Positions 1-9,519 of a stretch of 64,000 bases of DNA are shown here, one piece after another. Source of the DNA: Porphyromonadaceae bacterium W3.11 (GTDB lineage: Bacteria > Bacteroidota > Bacteroidia > Bacteroidales > Porphyromonadaceae); contig JAUISX010000001.1 of assembly GCA_030434245.1 (NCBI GenBank), positions 372,001-436,000 of the forward strand, read 5' to 3'. A program made the position numbers and the translations under genes. The notes under the pieces were generated by a model. That model did no database searches. It saw only the letters and a list, made by a program, of their open reading frames with translations, and had not been told where the DNA came from. How positions within the stretch are numbered: position 1 is the stretch's first letter; the number at the start of each line of letters is the position of its first letter.

Positions 1-761
1 ACACACCACTCCGTATAATATCCCATTTCCCTTAAACTATGAAGAATAACTTTAAGTGTTTGCCCCTTGTCATGATAACGCAGATGCTTTACATTTTCCA
101 ACATCACCACTTTTGGTCTATAATGATCAATAATTTCAAAGACATCATATATTAGTGTTCCACGAGTGTCTTCGAAACCTTTCATCTTACCACTAATAGA
201 AAATGGCTGACAAGGAAAGCCAGCAGATAAAAGATCAAATTTTTCAGGTATATAGCTCTTAGTACTTTTAAGGGTAATATCACCAAAAGGAACTTCTCCA
301 TAGTTTGCAAAGTACACTTGTCTTGCTCCCCTGTCCCATTCAGATGAATAGAGACATTCTCCTCCATGCCGTTGCATCCCTAATCTGAATCCTCCAATCC
401 CAGCAAAAAGATCTATAAATGTAAATCTTGTTTTTAGAGGAGGCGGAAAAGGTATTAAATCAAATGAACGAAAAAAAGGTAAAGAAGGAATTTGTGTAGC
501 TCTATTAATTGTTGCTGGATAATCTCCATCATGAATAATACCAGTAGACTCAAACACCTCGCTATTTTGACTTAAACACGTAGATTGTATTGTACTAAGA
601 GGATATGTATGCGTTAAAACAGCTCCATCTTTACTTATTACATCTTCTGGGATCACTATTTTTTCTTCAATATCCCTATGAATTTTATAAGAGTCGAGAT
701 ATTGTGCAATTTTTCCGTCAATTGAAACAGAATAAAAATCATTATTTATAGTATTGCTCAT
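1..761 (-). CDS. DNA cytosine-5 methyltransferase, N-terminal part (runs off left edge)
   Basis: Reading leftward from the ATG at 761-759 gives about 253 uninterrupted residues with no stop before the window edge. Cytosine-C5 methyltransferase motifs appear in order: motif I IDLFAGIGG (residues 116-124), the catalytic motif GFPCQPFS (Cys184), FEDTRGTL (about 197-203) and LENV (221-224). The enzyme would transfer a methyl group from S-adenosylmethionine to C5 of cytosine. Compared with small enzymes such as M.HhaI, whose motif I is near the N terminus, this protein has about 110 extra residues before motif I, of unknown role. The target-recognition domain lies outside the window, so specificity cannot be judged. 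A second cytosine methyltransferase gene sits at 29.7-30.8 kb and is clearly different. Confidence 0.9.
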   Translation of the reverse strand, partial: MSNTINNDFYSVSIDGKIAQYLDSYKIHRDIEEKIVIPEDVISKDGAVLTHTYPLSTIQSTCLSQNSEVFESTGIIHDGDYPATINRATQIPSLPFFRSFDLIPFPPPLKTRFTFIDLFAGIGGFRLGMQRHGGECLYSSEWDRGARQVYFANYGEVPFGDITLKSTKSYIPEKFDLLSAGFPCQPFSISGKMKGFEDTRGTLIYDVFEIIDHYRPKVVMLENVKHLRYHDKGQTLKVILHSLREMGYYTEWC

Positions 762-827
762 AAACACATTATCGTCAAAACTGAAGTATGATAAGCAATC
801 TACTTCCTTTTTAGTTGAAATTTACTA

Positions 828-835
828 CAAAGTTA
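828..835 (-). promoter_or_regulatory. Possible -7 box upstream of methyltransferase
   Basis: On the minus strand this reads TAACTTTG, matching the Bacteroidota -7 consensus TAnnTTTG, 66 bases ahead of the methyltransferase start. No convincing TTG box is found 19-21 bases further upstream, so the call is tentative. Confidence 0.4.
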
Positions 836-1049
836 CCTAAAAAGAAAGACTTAAACTCACAGTCCGATTGAGTAAAATAAATATATAATACCTAGCAAAA
901 CAAAAGCAAACGTAATTAGTTTCATTCATTAGTAAAATGAATAAAATCACTAAAATTGTTTTTCTTATATATTTCTATCAAATATATACCCCATTACATA
1001 GTTAGCTTATTGATGAATATCTTACTACTGTATGCTATTGTAAACGTAT

Positions 1050-3356
1050 CTAGAAACGAGAGGTGTCAAGGTGGGATGGATCTTTCCTCTTGAAGTTACC
1101 GAAGTTATACTTAATAGTAAGCTTGATACTTCGAGAGTCTTGAGGTGGGATAAAGCATATCTTTTGGCTGGATATATCAGAACTAATCTTTGGGACTTGT
1201 CTATTGAGTAGATCATTCGCATTGAGAGCAATAGTCCATCTATCATTCTGAGAAACCCATTTTAACCCTGTGCTGATATTAAATATATCGGAAAAGACGT
1301 AATAGCCCTGAACCCCTCCTGTTATGTAGGAAAGGGATAAATCCCACGAAATTTTCTTCGCTTTACTAATCTGTATACTATTAAAAAGACTGGAATAAAA
1401 GAGTACTCGATTATGATTGAATGAAATGCCATTTATGTTATCAGCTTTCTCAGACTGAAGTGTTGCATTTAGGATGATACGACTTTGCATCCTATCCCAA
1501 AATGAGAAAGGCACCACCGAGATAAGTGAAAAGGAATTTTTGTACGCCCAATTCTGCGTGTTATAGACTATTCTCTCCTTATCTTTATCATAATGGAGTA
1601 GCTGTACAAAATAATTAGGAGCGTAGCTATCTGTTATTTGGAAAACATACTTTCCCTTAAGAATGTATATTAAGCGACTGTTATAGCTCGTATATGGTCT
1701 TAAATCTGGATTACCTACCCATTCTTGGTACTTACTTTTCAGGTCTGTGAATGGCTGCCGCTCCCAATAAGTGGGGTAAGTATCTTGAGTATCAAAGCCA
1801 AATTGCAACATATCGGTTGGTGAGATCATATAGGTCAATTTGACTTGCGGGGCCACATATCCCTGATGATCGACCTCAAAATCCATATAGGTTCCAACTA
1901 AGCCTAGATAGAAATTCAGGCGATCCGTCATTTGCTTTTCCACGCCCAAATATCCACCTACAGATAGTTCCGAGTATGAGCTTTTAACATCTTCAAGATT
2001 GTATGTACCCTTCTGCTCTGAATAATCCACCCTATCATCGGTCGATGAGTGTAAAAAGTTAGCACCATAGTTCACTTTCCAGCCTTTATTAAGATGATGC
2101 TCATTATCCACAGAACCGCCCCACACGTAGTTATTTTGTCGATTATCCACGATATACGAACTAAATGAATTATCAAAGCTCCTATCCGTCTTGATATGCA
2201 TACTTCGTAAACGATGAAATACTGTATAGAAAGCCCCTATCCGTAAATGCCCATCGTATGTATAATCCCCCGAGATATGAAAGGTATTAGAGGAAGGGAC
2301 CTTCTCCATCATAGTGTGGTATCCCATCTCATGAACCTCCTCATTATTAGTTGATTTAGGAGTTGTAGTAGTATAAGCATCTAGTGAGACCTCATGCTTG
2401 GGAAGTGAATAGGTAAGGTTGAGAAAAGCTTTATGTGCATCATATCTATAGAAGCCTCTGTTTTCCGAGATAATCGGAGTCAGTCCTGTGGCACCAGCAT
2501 CTTGAGGCGTTACCTCGACGAACATATCCGATCTCTCTTTATTTCCGCTGTAGTCGTAGCTCATTCGAGCGGAAAGGTTCTTCCCCCCATAAGAGAAGTA
2601 ACCTCCGCCACCTCCATTAGCAAAATACCTCTGGTCATAATAACTATTTACTTCTCCAGCAAGAGTTGTTACCTCATCATCCCCTGTGGCTTGAGGTTTG
2701 AGAACAATATTAATAGAGCCACCCTCTGCCCCATATTTAGCAATAGGATTATACGATACTTCTGCATTCTGTACCGCATCTAATGGAATCTGCTTGAGCA
2801 TCTGTAGTAACTGAGACTGAGGTAGATTGGGTCGCTTGCCATTAATGATAATCGTTAGCGATGATGTCCCTATCAATGATGGAGAGCCATTCTCCTCTGT
2901 CACTCCTGGTAACCGCATCAACATCTCGTAGGCATTGGTGACCGTTGTCTTTTGGAAAAGTGCCTCTACATCGTAACTTGGTATCCCGTTCTCCAGAATC
3001 TTCATCTGAGGACGTTCTGCACTAATCACTAGCTCATCAAGCTCTATGTCACTCTCATCAAGAACTATTACCTCTGGCAAATGGTGATCCAGGGTTACCC
3101 TCTTACGAAGATATGCTACGTGTGAAATCTCGAGAAACTTTGCGTCCTCTCCCGTGATAGTAAATGTTCCATCTGTATCGGAAGCCCCTACAGTAATGGC
3201 TTGTGCATTAGAATTGAGTAAGACAACAGTAGCATAATCAATCGGAACTCCTTTATTATTCTTTAGCGTTGATCTATAGGTTATTTCTTGTGCATATACA
3301 CTATAACTGATAGCAATAATGAATAGTGCTATAAGAGTGGTTCTTGATAGATTCAT
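1050..3356 (-). CDS. Outer membrane beta-barrel receptor (carboxypeptidase-regulatory-like N-terminus, OMP_b-brl_3 type)
   Basis: The 768-residue protein starts with a signal peptide ending near YAQ (residues 21-23). A CarboxypepD_reg-like beta-sandwich follows (about 25-110), then a short TonB plug-like region (LMRLPGVTEENGSPSLIG, SLTIIINGKRP), and then a long barrel rich in aromatic and Gly residues. This is the architecture of the TonB-dependent-transporter-related outer membrane beta-barrel family of Bacteroidota. The substrate is unknown. The gene follows ilvE by 80 bases on the same strand, with no clear terminator between them, so it may be read through from the glycogen/ilvE genes. 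No SusD-like partner is next to it. It could be a transporter or a peptide or metal receptor. Confidence 0.85.
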   Translation of the reverse strand: MNLSRTTLIALFIIAISYSVYAQEITYRSTLKNNKGVPIDYATVVLLNSNAQAITVGASDTDGTFTITGEDAKFLEISHVAYLRKRVTLDHHLPEVIVLDESDIELDELVISAERPQMKILENGIPSYDVEALFQKTTVTNAYEMLMRLPGVTEENGSPSLIGTSSLTIIINGKRPNLPQSQLLQMLKQIPLDAVQNAEVSYNPIAKYGAEGGSINIVLKPQATGDDEVTTLAGEVNSYYDQRYFANGGGGGYFSYGGKNLSARMSYDYSGNKERSDMFVEVTPQDAGATGLTPIISENRGFYRYDAHKAFLNLTYSLPKHEVSLDAYTTTTPKSTNNEEVHEMGYHTMMEKVPSSNTFHISGDYTYDGHLRIGAFYTVFHRLRSMHIKTDRSFDNSFSSYIVDNRQNNYVWGGSVDNEHHLNKGWKVNYGANFLHSSTDDRVDYSEQKGTYNLEDVKSSYSELSVGGYLGVEKQMTDRLNFYLGLVGTYMDFEVDHQGYVAPQVKLTYMISPTDMLQFGFDTQDTYPTYWERQPFTDLKSKYQEWVGNPDLRPYTSYNSRLIYILKGKYVFQITDSYAPNYFVQLLHYDKDKERIVYNTQNWAYKNSFSLISVVPFSFWDRMQSRIILNATLQSEKADNINGISFNHNRVLFYSSLFNSIQISKAKKISWDLSLSYITGGVQGYYVFSDIFNISTGLKWVSQNDRWTIALNANDLLNRQVPKISSDISSQKICFIPPQDSRSIKLTIKYNFGNFKRKDPSHLDTSRF

Positions 3357-3436
3357 AAGTTAAAATAATAATTACACAAAAAAGGGGACATAACCCTTTA
3401 CAGATTACATCCCCAAATTTATATAAAAAACGTATC

Positions 3437-4456
3437 TTAGTCAAGAATCATCACCCAATTGTGCTTATCCTCTAATTCACCATACTGAATACCGCGAAGT
3501 GTTTCGTATAGCTTAGTAGACTTAGGACCGGCTTCACCATTCTCAGAATAAACATAAGACTTATTCTCGTCCAAGTCATCGATACGAGCGATAGGTGAAA
3601 TAACAGCAGCAGTACCACAAGCGCCAGCTTCTTCAAACTCTGCTAGCTCTTCTACTGGGACATGGCGACGCTCTACAGTCATACCTAGATCCTCAGCAAT
3701 CTGACAAAGACTCATATTGGTAATAGATGGGAGGATAGAGGTACTATCAGGAGTAATGTACTTATCACCCTTGATACCAAAGAAGTTAGCTGGGCCACAC
3801 TCATCTAGATACTTCTTCTCCTTAGCATCAAGATAAAGAACAGCTGAATAACCCTTTTCGTGTGCTATCTCACCACTCTTTAGACTCGCTGCATAGTTAC
3901 CCCCTACCTTGATGGTACCAGTACCAAGTGGTGCTGCACGGTCATATCCACGAAGAATAGCCATAGGAGTAGGTTTGAAACCAGCCTTGAAGTATGGTCC
4001 TACTGGAGTTACGAAGACTACAAATAAGTACTCATTTGCTGGCTTAACACCGACCTGCTCTCCTAGACCAATCACCAATGGACGTATATAGAGACTCGCA
4101 CCACTGCCATAAGGAGGTACGAAATCTTTATTCTTCTCAATAGCAAGCTTTACAGCCTTGATAAAGAGATCCTCTGGAACGGGTGCCATCATGATGCCTT
4201 CGCAAGAACGACGCATACGCTTTGCATTCTCATCTGGGCGGAAAAGGCGGATCTTGCCATCCTTACCACGGAACGCTTTCATTCCCTCAAAAGCTTCCTG
4301 TCCATAGTGAAGACAAGTAGCTGCCATATGAATAGAAATCTGTGTGTCAGAAGTCACTTCTAGTTCACTCCACTTGCCATCTCTAAAATACGATCTTACA
4401 TTGTAATCGGTTGGGAAATAGCCAAATCCTAAATTTCCCCATTCTATCTCTTTCAT
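3437..4456 (-). CDS. ilvE: Branched-chain amino acid aminotransferase
   Basis: At 339 residues, this is a fold-type IV PLP aminotransferase that interconverts branched-chain amino acids and their 2-oxo acids in the cytoplasm. Visible family signatures include the phosphate-binding and substrate region near HYGQEAFEGMKAFRG (about 51-65), the PLP-lysine region GTGTIKVGGNYAASLKSG, and the motif LDECGPANFFG followed by TNMSLCQIAEDLGM. Length is typical for bacterial BCAT. The gene starts 30 bases after the GH57 gene on the same strand and is probably co-transcribed with the glycogen genes. Closely related D-amino-acid transaminases and aminodeoxychorismate lyases are shorter and lack this N-terminal region. 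Confidence 0.95.
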   Translation of the reverse strand: MKEIEWGNLGFGYFPTDYNVRSYFRDGKWSELEVTSDTQISIHMAATCLHYGQEAFEGMKAFRGKDGKIRLFRPDENAKRMRRSCEGIMMAPVPEDLFIKAVKLAIEKNKDFVPPYGSGASLYIRPLVIGLGEQVGVKPANEYLFVVFVTPVGPYFKAGFKPTPMAILRGYDRAAPLGTGTIKVGGNYAASLKSGEIAHEKGYSAVLYLDAKEKKYLDECGPANFFGIKGDKYITPDSTSILPSITNMSLCQIAEDLGMTVERRHVPVEELAEFEEAGACGTAAVISPIARIDDLDENKSYVYSENGEAGPKSTKLYETLRGIQYGELEDKHNWVMILD

Positions 4457-4486
4457 AATAATTCTTTGAAATTAGTTTTATATATG

Positions 4487-5779
4487 TTATTTAACACTAC
4501 TCTTTTTCTTTTTTAATTCCTTTTGTAACTGACTTATCTTTTCATCTTGGTTACGGATTGTTGTCAGCAAAGCGGCGAGTTCTTCATTCTCAATAGAGCT
4601 CGGATATTGTGCTTCAACGCGTAAGAGAAAGTCACTCAGGACATTCATGTAATTACTAAAAGCATCATAAGCGCTATCATACGGACTAAATCTCCAGGCA
4701 TCACTATTCATTGTGGACATATAGAGGAAGTGATCCGAACTCTGCAAATATAACCAATCCTGTAGTATGCTACGATCGCCTACCAAGCGAGTCCTCTCAG
4801 ACCACTGCTCTAACTTCGCAAATGCCTCTTTCTGTAATACATTACCGAGCCATGATAGTGTGTTTTTCTCTTTCTCTGACCAAGATATAGCTTCGGATAC
4901 CACCAACTGATCTTTTGGTTTTAGAGTATCAAGTGCCCCAGATGGTGTTACAAATTCCAAGCCTGAGTCAAGAATATATTTTGGTAATGCTCTGAAGAAA
5001 TCAAAAATGCCTGTATGTGCAGGTTGAGCTAAACCGAGGGTGTCTAAACTCATATCAAGGGTTATCAACTCCTCATCTTCTGGGGTACTAGCCAACCATG
5101 AGGCGAACTTATCTGCTGTTAATGGAAAGTCTGCCCAATCTTGACGACCAAAATTCTTAGTAATATCTTCAGTAAATCTCTGATTTCTAAGGATAAGATT
5201 CAGCCCAGGTTTCGCCGCACTTTCATAAAGGAAGTTAGGTGATTTCCAGCCCAATAGCTGCTCGGCTCCCTCAGTGATCACGCCTTTAAAGCCTAGATCT
5301 ACTAAGGTCTCAGCGATACTATCATCAAAAATCAGGTCAGAGTTACGAAAAACAGAAGGTCGCTTACCAAACATCAGCTGTATCTTAGAGGCGTGTCGCT
5401 TGATTTGAGATCTAAATTCTCCTTTATCAAAAAAGAGTGAGGAGAGACCATGAGCATGAGGCTCACCTAGGAATTCGACCTCTCCTGCCTTATGAAGATC
5501 CAATAATCTGTCAATCATATCTGGAGCGTACATCTCCATCTGATCAAGAGCAGTACCAGAGATTGAAAACGCGACTTTAAAAGCTCCATTCGTAGCCTCT
5601 ATTTGCTCCTTCAGCATCTCTAATGCTGGGATATACGATTCTTCAGTAGCACGTCTGAAAATCTCTTCATCTTGGAGGTCATCAAAATAGTAATGATCAT
5701 TTCCGATGTCAAAGAAACGGTAACGCTTCAGACGAAATGGCTGATGGATCTGAAAGATGATACAAACTTTCTTCTTCAT
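4487..5779 (-). CDS. Glycoside hydrolase family 57 alpha-amylase-like protein
   Basis: The 430-residue protein carries GH57 signatures: the N-terminal IFQIHQPFRLKRY (region I), EFLGEPHAHGLSSLF (about 102-116), FRNSDLIFDDSIAE, and ITLDMSLDTLGL. GH57 enzymes act on alpha-1,4-glucans by a retaining mechanism. It has no signal peptide, so it should be cytoplasmic and act on stored glycogen or maltodextrin. The C-terminus (about 395-430) is a Lys/Glu-rich coiled coil. It lies third in a glycogen cluster, after the glycosyltransferase and debranching enzyme genes, with a 47-base gap. Whether it is an amylase, a 4-alpha-glucanotransferase or a branching enzyme cannot be settled from the sequence. 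Confidence 0.9.
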   Translation of the reverse strand: MKKKVCIIFQIHQPFRLKRYRFFDIGNDHYYFDDLQDEEIFRRATEESYIPALEMLKEQIEATNGAFKVAFSISGTALDQMEMYAPDMIDRLLDLHKAGEVEFLGEPHAHGLSSLFFDKGEFRSQIKRHASKIQLMFGKRPSVFRNSDLIFDDSIAETLVDLGFKGVITEGAEQLLGWKSPNFLYESAAKPGLNLILRNQRFTEDITKNFGRQDWADFPLTADKFASWLASTPEDEELITLDMSLDTLGLAQPAHTGIFDFFRALPKYILDSGLEFVTPSGALDTLKPKDQLVVSEAISWSEKEKNTLSWLGNVLQKEAFAKLEQWSERTRLVGDRSILQDWLYLQSSDHFLYMSTMNSDAWRFSPYDSAYDAFSNYMNVLSDFLLRVEAQYPSSIENEELAALLTTIRNQDEKISQLQKELKKKKSSVK

Positions 5780-5826
5780 GACTCTTATATCTTATATTTA
5801 TTCTCTATATTCTATTTTTCACACAA

Positions 5827-7089
5827 TCATAGGCCAAGCACCCTATCATAGATACCCCGTACCTTCAGCCCCACATTCTCCCACGTGATACTATTGACCT
5901 CTTTTAATCCCTCATCAGCCAAAAACTTATGCATAGCTGGATATGACACAAGGGCATACATCGCATCAGCTAGGGCATCCACATCCCAGTAATCAACCTT
6001 TACGGCATAATCTAAAATCTCAGCACAACCCGACTGCTTCGATATGATACATGGGACCCCACACTGCATCGCCTCTAATGGCGAGATACCAAAGGGTTCA
6101 GATACAGAGGGCATCACATACACATCACTAGACTTGTATATCTCATAAACCTCTTTTCCTCTCATGAATCCAGTAAAGTGGAAGCGATCGCTGATACCTC
6201 GCTTAGCTACTAGACTCACCATCTGGTTCATCATATCTCCACTACCTGCCATGATAAATCGTACATTCTTAGTCTCCTTAAGCACTCGGTGAGCAGCTTC
6301 GACAAAGAACTCGGGACCTTTCTGCATCGTGATACGCCCCAAAAAAGTAATTACCTTATCTTTCACACCCCTCTTATCTGGAATAGCTAATAACTCTGGT
6401 GCTAGAGGCGTTACGGCATTATGCACAGCCGTTACTTTATCCGGATGCTGATGATACTTCTCTATAACCGTCTGGCGTGTAAGCTCACTCACACACATGA
6501 TATGATCGGCATGATCCATACCATTCTTTTCGATCTCATAGACCTGAGGATTGACATTCCCCCTACTCCTATCGAAGTCTGTGGCGTGCACATGGATTAC
6601 CAATGGTTTACCTGTGACCTGCTTAGCATGAATACCTGCAGGATAGGTGAGCCAGTCATGTGAGTGGATGATATCATAAGCGTCAGCACGAGCCACCACC
6701 CCAGCGAGGATGGAGTAATTATTAATCTCTTCGTAAATATTATCAGGATAAGCTCCAGAAAATTCTACACATCCTAAGTCGTTAGTTAGCATGTAAGAAA
6801 AATTATCATAAATATGATTTCGCAAATGGAAATAAAGATCGGGCGACATTAGATGACCAATCCTCGAATCCACATACTCCGAATCCACATTACGATAAAC
6901 GATAGGCACCTGCGACATCCCGATAATTCGTAAAAAAGAATTATCCTCATCTCCATGTGGCTTCGGAATGACAAAGGTAATATCCATATCGGGCTGATGT
7001 GACAACCCTCTCGTCAGTCCATAGCTAGCTGTCCCTAACCCTCCCAATATGTGTGGTGGAAATTCCCACCCAAACATTAGTGCCTTCAT
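5827..7089 (-). CDS. GT-B glycosyltransferase (GT4/glycogen synthase-like)
   Basis: A 420-residue GT-B fold enzyme. The N-terminal donor/acceptor loop FGWEFPPHILGGLG matches the KxGGL-type region of glycogen/starch synthases. HSHDWLTYPAG lies at mid-protein, and the EX7E signature SEPFGISPLEAM places the glutamates at 331 and 339. Position between a debranching enzyme and a GH57 amylase points to synthesis of an alpha-glucan store from a nucleotide-glucose donor in the cytoplasm. The clustering of these three genes is common in Bacteroides-type genomes. GT4 enzymes with other substrates look similar, so the glycogen role is inferred from context. Confidence 0.88.
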   Translation of the reverse strand: MKALMFGWEFPPHILGGLGTASYGLTRGLSHQPDMDITFVIPKPHGDEDNSFLRIIGMSQVPIVYRNVDSEYVDSRIGHLMSPDLYFHLRNHIYDNFSYMLTNDLGCVEFSGAYPDNIYEEINNYSILAGVVARADAYDIIHSHDWLTYPAGIHAKQVTGKPLVIHVHATDFDRSRGNVNPQVYEIEKNGMDHADHIMCVSELTRQTVIEKYHQHPDKVTAVHNAVTPLAPELLAIPDKRGVKDKVITFLGRITMQKGPEFFVEAAHRVLKETKNVRFIMAGSGDMMNQMVSLVAKRGISDRFHFTGFMRGKEVYEIYKSSDVYVMPSVSEPFGISPLEAMQCGVPCIISKQSGCAEILDYAVKVDYWDVDALADAMYALVSYPAMHKFLADEGLKEVNSITWENVGLKVRGIYDRVLGL

Positions 7090-7107
7090 ATTTACTTCTT
7101 CACATTT

Positions 7108-9141
7108 TCACTTTTCCGATTTCTCACCCTCTGAATTAACATCTGGAGATGATGTGTGATGAGTAGTCATACTCAATCGCAGATCAAAGATGTCATCTGT
7201 CCCATACTTCTCGTATTCAATAATCCTATTTTTAATACGCAGTATCGCAGTAACGCTAGGCATAAAGGAGATCCCATTTCTTGCGACATACGGAGGCGTA
7301 CCATCATATACCTCAGAGATCGTACCAATACCATGATATGCCATCTCGTCCTCAAATGGAATCGTCAGACGATCCACGAAAGAGAGCCCTACCCTCTTAA
7401 AGAGTTTAAGATAACCGCTGAGATAATAATATACCAACCATGTCCATACACCACCTTGTAGGTAAGCATATGTACGCTCATTTAGGCTCCCATTACAGTA
7501 ACCTCTATAGTATCCACTTTTAGGAGAAAGGGTACGAATACCTTTTGGTGTTAGTAGCTCTCGAGTCACAATATCTAACACCGATCGCTGTAGCTTTCGA
7601 GACAGAGGTGAGTAGGAAAGCCCAACTGCAAAGAGTTGATTGGGACGAACATTCCAATCCCTAGGACGTCCCTCAGCAACGTAATCAAATAGGTAATCAT
7701 GCTCATTGACAAAGACACGGACAAAACTCTCACTCACCCTATCAATAAGATCATCCAGAGCATCATCCTCCTTCTTAAACAACACTCTATAAAAGCATAG
7801 GGCGTCATACCAAAGAGCGTTATACTCAACGATATACCCCTGTCTATCCACCACGGGATAGCCATCTATCAAGCCATCCATCCATGTAATCGGATGAGAC
7901 CCATCCTTAGGCACAGCATATAGAAGAGCATTATCTCTCAGCTTCATCTGAGGGTGTTTGTTACTCTTGAGATAGCTCATCGCCCGCTCTACCACATCTC
8001 CATACTTCTGCCGAGTTTGCTCCATCCCTACCCATCTAGAGTAGTCATGAATGCAGTTGATGACCCATAGTAAAGCATCAGGCTGATCTAATCCCTTAAT
8101 GATATTATCCTCTACCCCCTCTTCATAAAACCTCCACAAGGCCTCCAGATCACTACTCATGACCGCATCAAATCGCTCTGGCTTACCTATACCAAAGCTC
8201 GCTGCAGTCAGTCCTATCATCTGATCTCTATGACATACATTAAACCAAGGCAGACCAGCCAAGATATAGCTTCCCCCTTCCTCTGGTTGGAAATAGAATT
8301 GCTCTACCGAACGCTTTAGGGCATTAATAAATGAATCACGATGGATGAGATTATCTTCACACTGCTTATAAAACGGTTTGATCCGCTTGCTCTCCACCGC
8401 TTCGTCCGAAATAGATAAGTATATCTCCTCACCTTTTTTTATCTCACACTCAAAAAAACCTGGTATCGGTAGATCTTCTATACAAGCATGTTCACGCTCT
8501 GCCTCTTTATGGTAATAGAGATTTTTATTCCAATGAGGCTCGTGAAGGTAACTCACTTTCTTAGTGAATTGCATATACAGTCGAGGAAAGCCTTCGTACA
8601 AGCACCACGAAATGCCATTATCCTCCTCACGAGGGGTCCAATCGACCGCAGAATTTTCGTAAGTCAGAGCCTTGACCTTTCTAAATCCAAGAAATGGCTT
8701 GAAACGAAGTGTCGTCGGAGAGTGTGCCTCTAATAACTTGTATTTTATAATCAATCGATTGGAATCTTCAGAGAAAATAAACTCCTTGGACATCAATACC
8801 CCTCCCACCCGATAGACTATTCGTGTGGTCTTTTCTACGTCCAGCTCTCTTATGTACTTATGACCATTAGGGCTATAAGTGCCATCGGCATATCTGTGTA
8901 CGGACAAGTTAAACTCCGCCCCATGCTGAATAACCGTCTCATCTAGTGACGAAAGCAGAACCCATCTATTTTCAAGTGACTCATCAGAAGGTACTACAAG
9001 CATTCCATGGTATTTGCGAGTATTACAGCCCAATATGGAAGTACAATAGTACCCGCCACACCTATTGGCACACAATATTTCTCTTTCAAGCGACTCTTCT
9101 AAGTTTGTCAAGCTTGATCTATCAAATTTTAAATAGCTCAT
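7108..9141 (-). CDS. Glycogen debranching enzyme (amylo-alpha-1,6-glucosidase, GH133-like)
   Basis: About 677 residues from the chosen start. The N-terminal domain has NRCGGYYCTSILGCNTRKYH and LLSSLDETVIQHG. The C-terminal (alpha/alpha)6 catalytic domain contains GLPWFNVCHRDQMIG, ITWMDGL, VEYNALWYDAL and NGSLNERTYAYLQGG, as in bacterial and archaeal debranching enzymes that hydrolyse alpha-1,6 branch points. I chose the Met at 9141 (MSYLKFDRSS) because homologues I know begin with this segment. An in-frame Met at 9180 would add 13 residues with no family resemblance. It is the first gene of a probable operon with the glycosyltransferase (18-base gap), GH57 and ilvE. A good promoter lies about 80 bases upstream. 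Confidence 0.93.
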   Translation of the reverse strand: MSYLKFDRSSLTNLEESLEREILCANRCGGYYCTSILGCNTRKYHGMLVVPSDESLENRWVLLSSLDETVIQHGAEFNLSVHRYADGTYSPNGHKYIRELDVEKTTRIVYRVGGVLMSKEFIFSEDSNRLIIKYKLLEAHSPTTLRFKPFLGFRKVKALTYENSAVDWTPREEDNGISWCLYEGFPRLYMQFTKKVSYLHEPHWNKNLYYHKEAEREHACIEDLPIPGFFECEIKKGEEIYLSISDEAVESKRIKPFYKQCEDNLIHRDSFINALKRSVEQFYFQPEEGGSYILAGLPWFNVCHRDQMIGLTAASFGIGKPERFDAVMSSDLEALWRFYEEGVEDNIIKGLDQPDALLWVINCIHDYSRWVGMEQTRQKYGDVVERAMSYLKSNKHPQMKLRDNALLYAVPKDGSHPITWMDGLIDGYPVVDRQGYIVEYNALWYDALCFYRVLFKKEDDALDDLIDRVSESFVRVFVNEHDYLFDYVAEGRPRDWNVRPNQLFAVGLSYSPLSRKLQRSVLDIVTRELLTPKGIRTLSPKSGYYRGYCNGSLNERTYAYLQGGVWTWLVYYYLSGYLKLFKRVGLSFVDRLTIPFEDEMAYHGIGTISEVYDGTPPYVARNGISFMPSVTAILRIKNRIIEYEKYGTDDIFDLRLSMTTHHTSSPDVNSEGEKSEK

Positions 9142-9220
9142 AGTAATACCTTCATTTATCATTTTTCCATAAAAAGCCAACCCAACATTGCAAACATCTT
9201 GTACACGCTCTTATCTCTCT

Positions 9221-9252
9221 CAAATTTAATCTATTTTCTCGAGCTATTCAAA
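9221..9252 (-). promoter_or_regulatory. Bacteroidota-type promoter of the glycogen operon
   Basis: Read on the minus strand, TTTG (9252-9249), a 20-base spacer, and TAAATTTG (9228-9221) match the -33/-7 consensus (TTTG, 19-21, TAnnTTTG) exactly. Transcription would start near 9215, giving a leader of roughly 75 bases before the debranching enzyme start. Confidence 0.75.
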
Positions 9253-9519
9253 TATAAACCCCCTAAATTAGAGGTGTTTCCCGTGAATTAACCTTAAATT
9301 TAACGGGAGCTAAACATAGAGCTTAAAAAGAGTTTACAATGGCCTTTTATATCCCCCTACTCCACCTCGCTAAAAAAACTTGTCCCACTGACCAAGCAAA
9401 CAATGAAAAGCAGAAAATTCGTACCGTTTCATATCCATGAAACTTCCGACAAAGGTCATCCATCTACTCCATAAAATAACATATGGACCCATCCCACACG
9501 ATTACTCTCACTATTTTAC
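9253..9519. other. Intergenic region, no gene seen
   Basis: With the promoter on its right-hand gene side removed, this stretch between fcl (ending at 9520) and the debranching operon has no ORF of note, no tRNA fold and no clear terminator hairpin. Confidence 0.5.

Noticed and set aside
7156-7461. Open frame of 101 codons antisense to the debranching enzyme
   Set aside because: Overlaps the conserved catalytic domain coding on the other strand; no independent signal.
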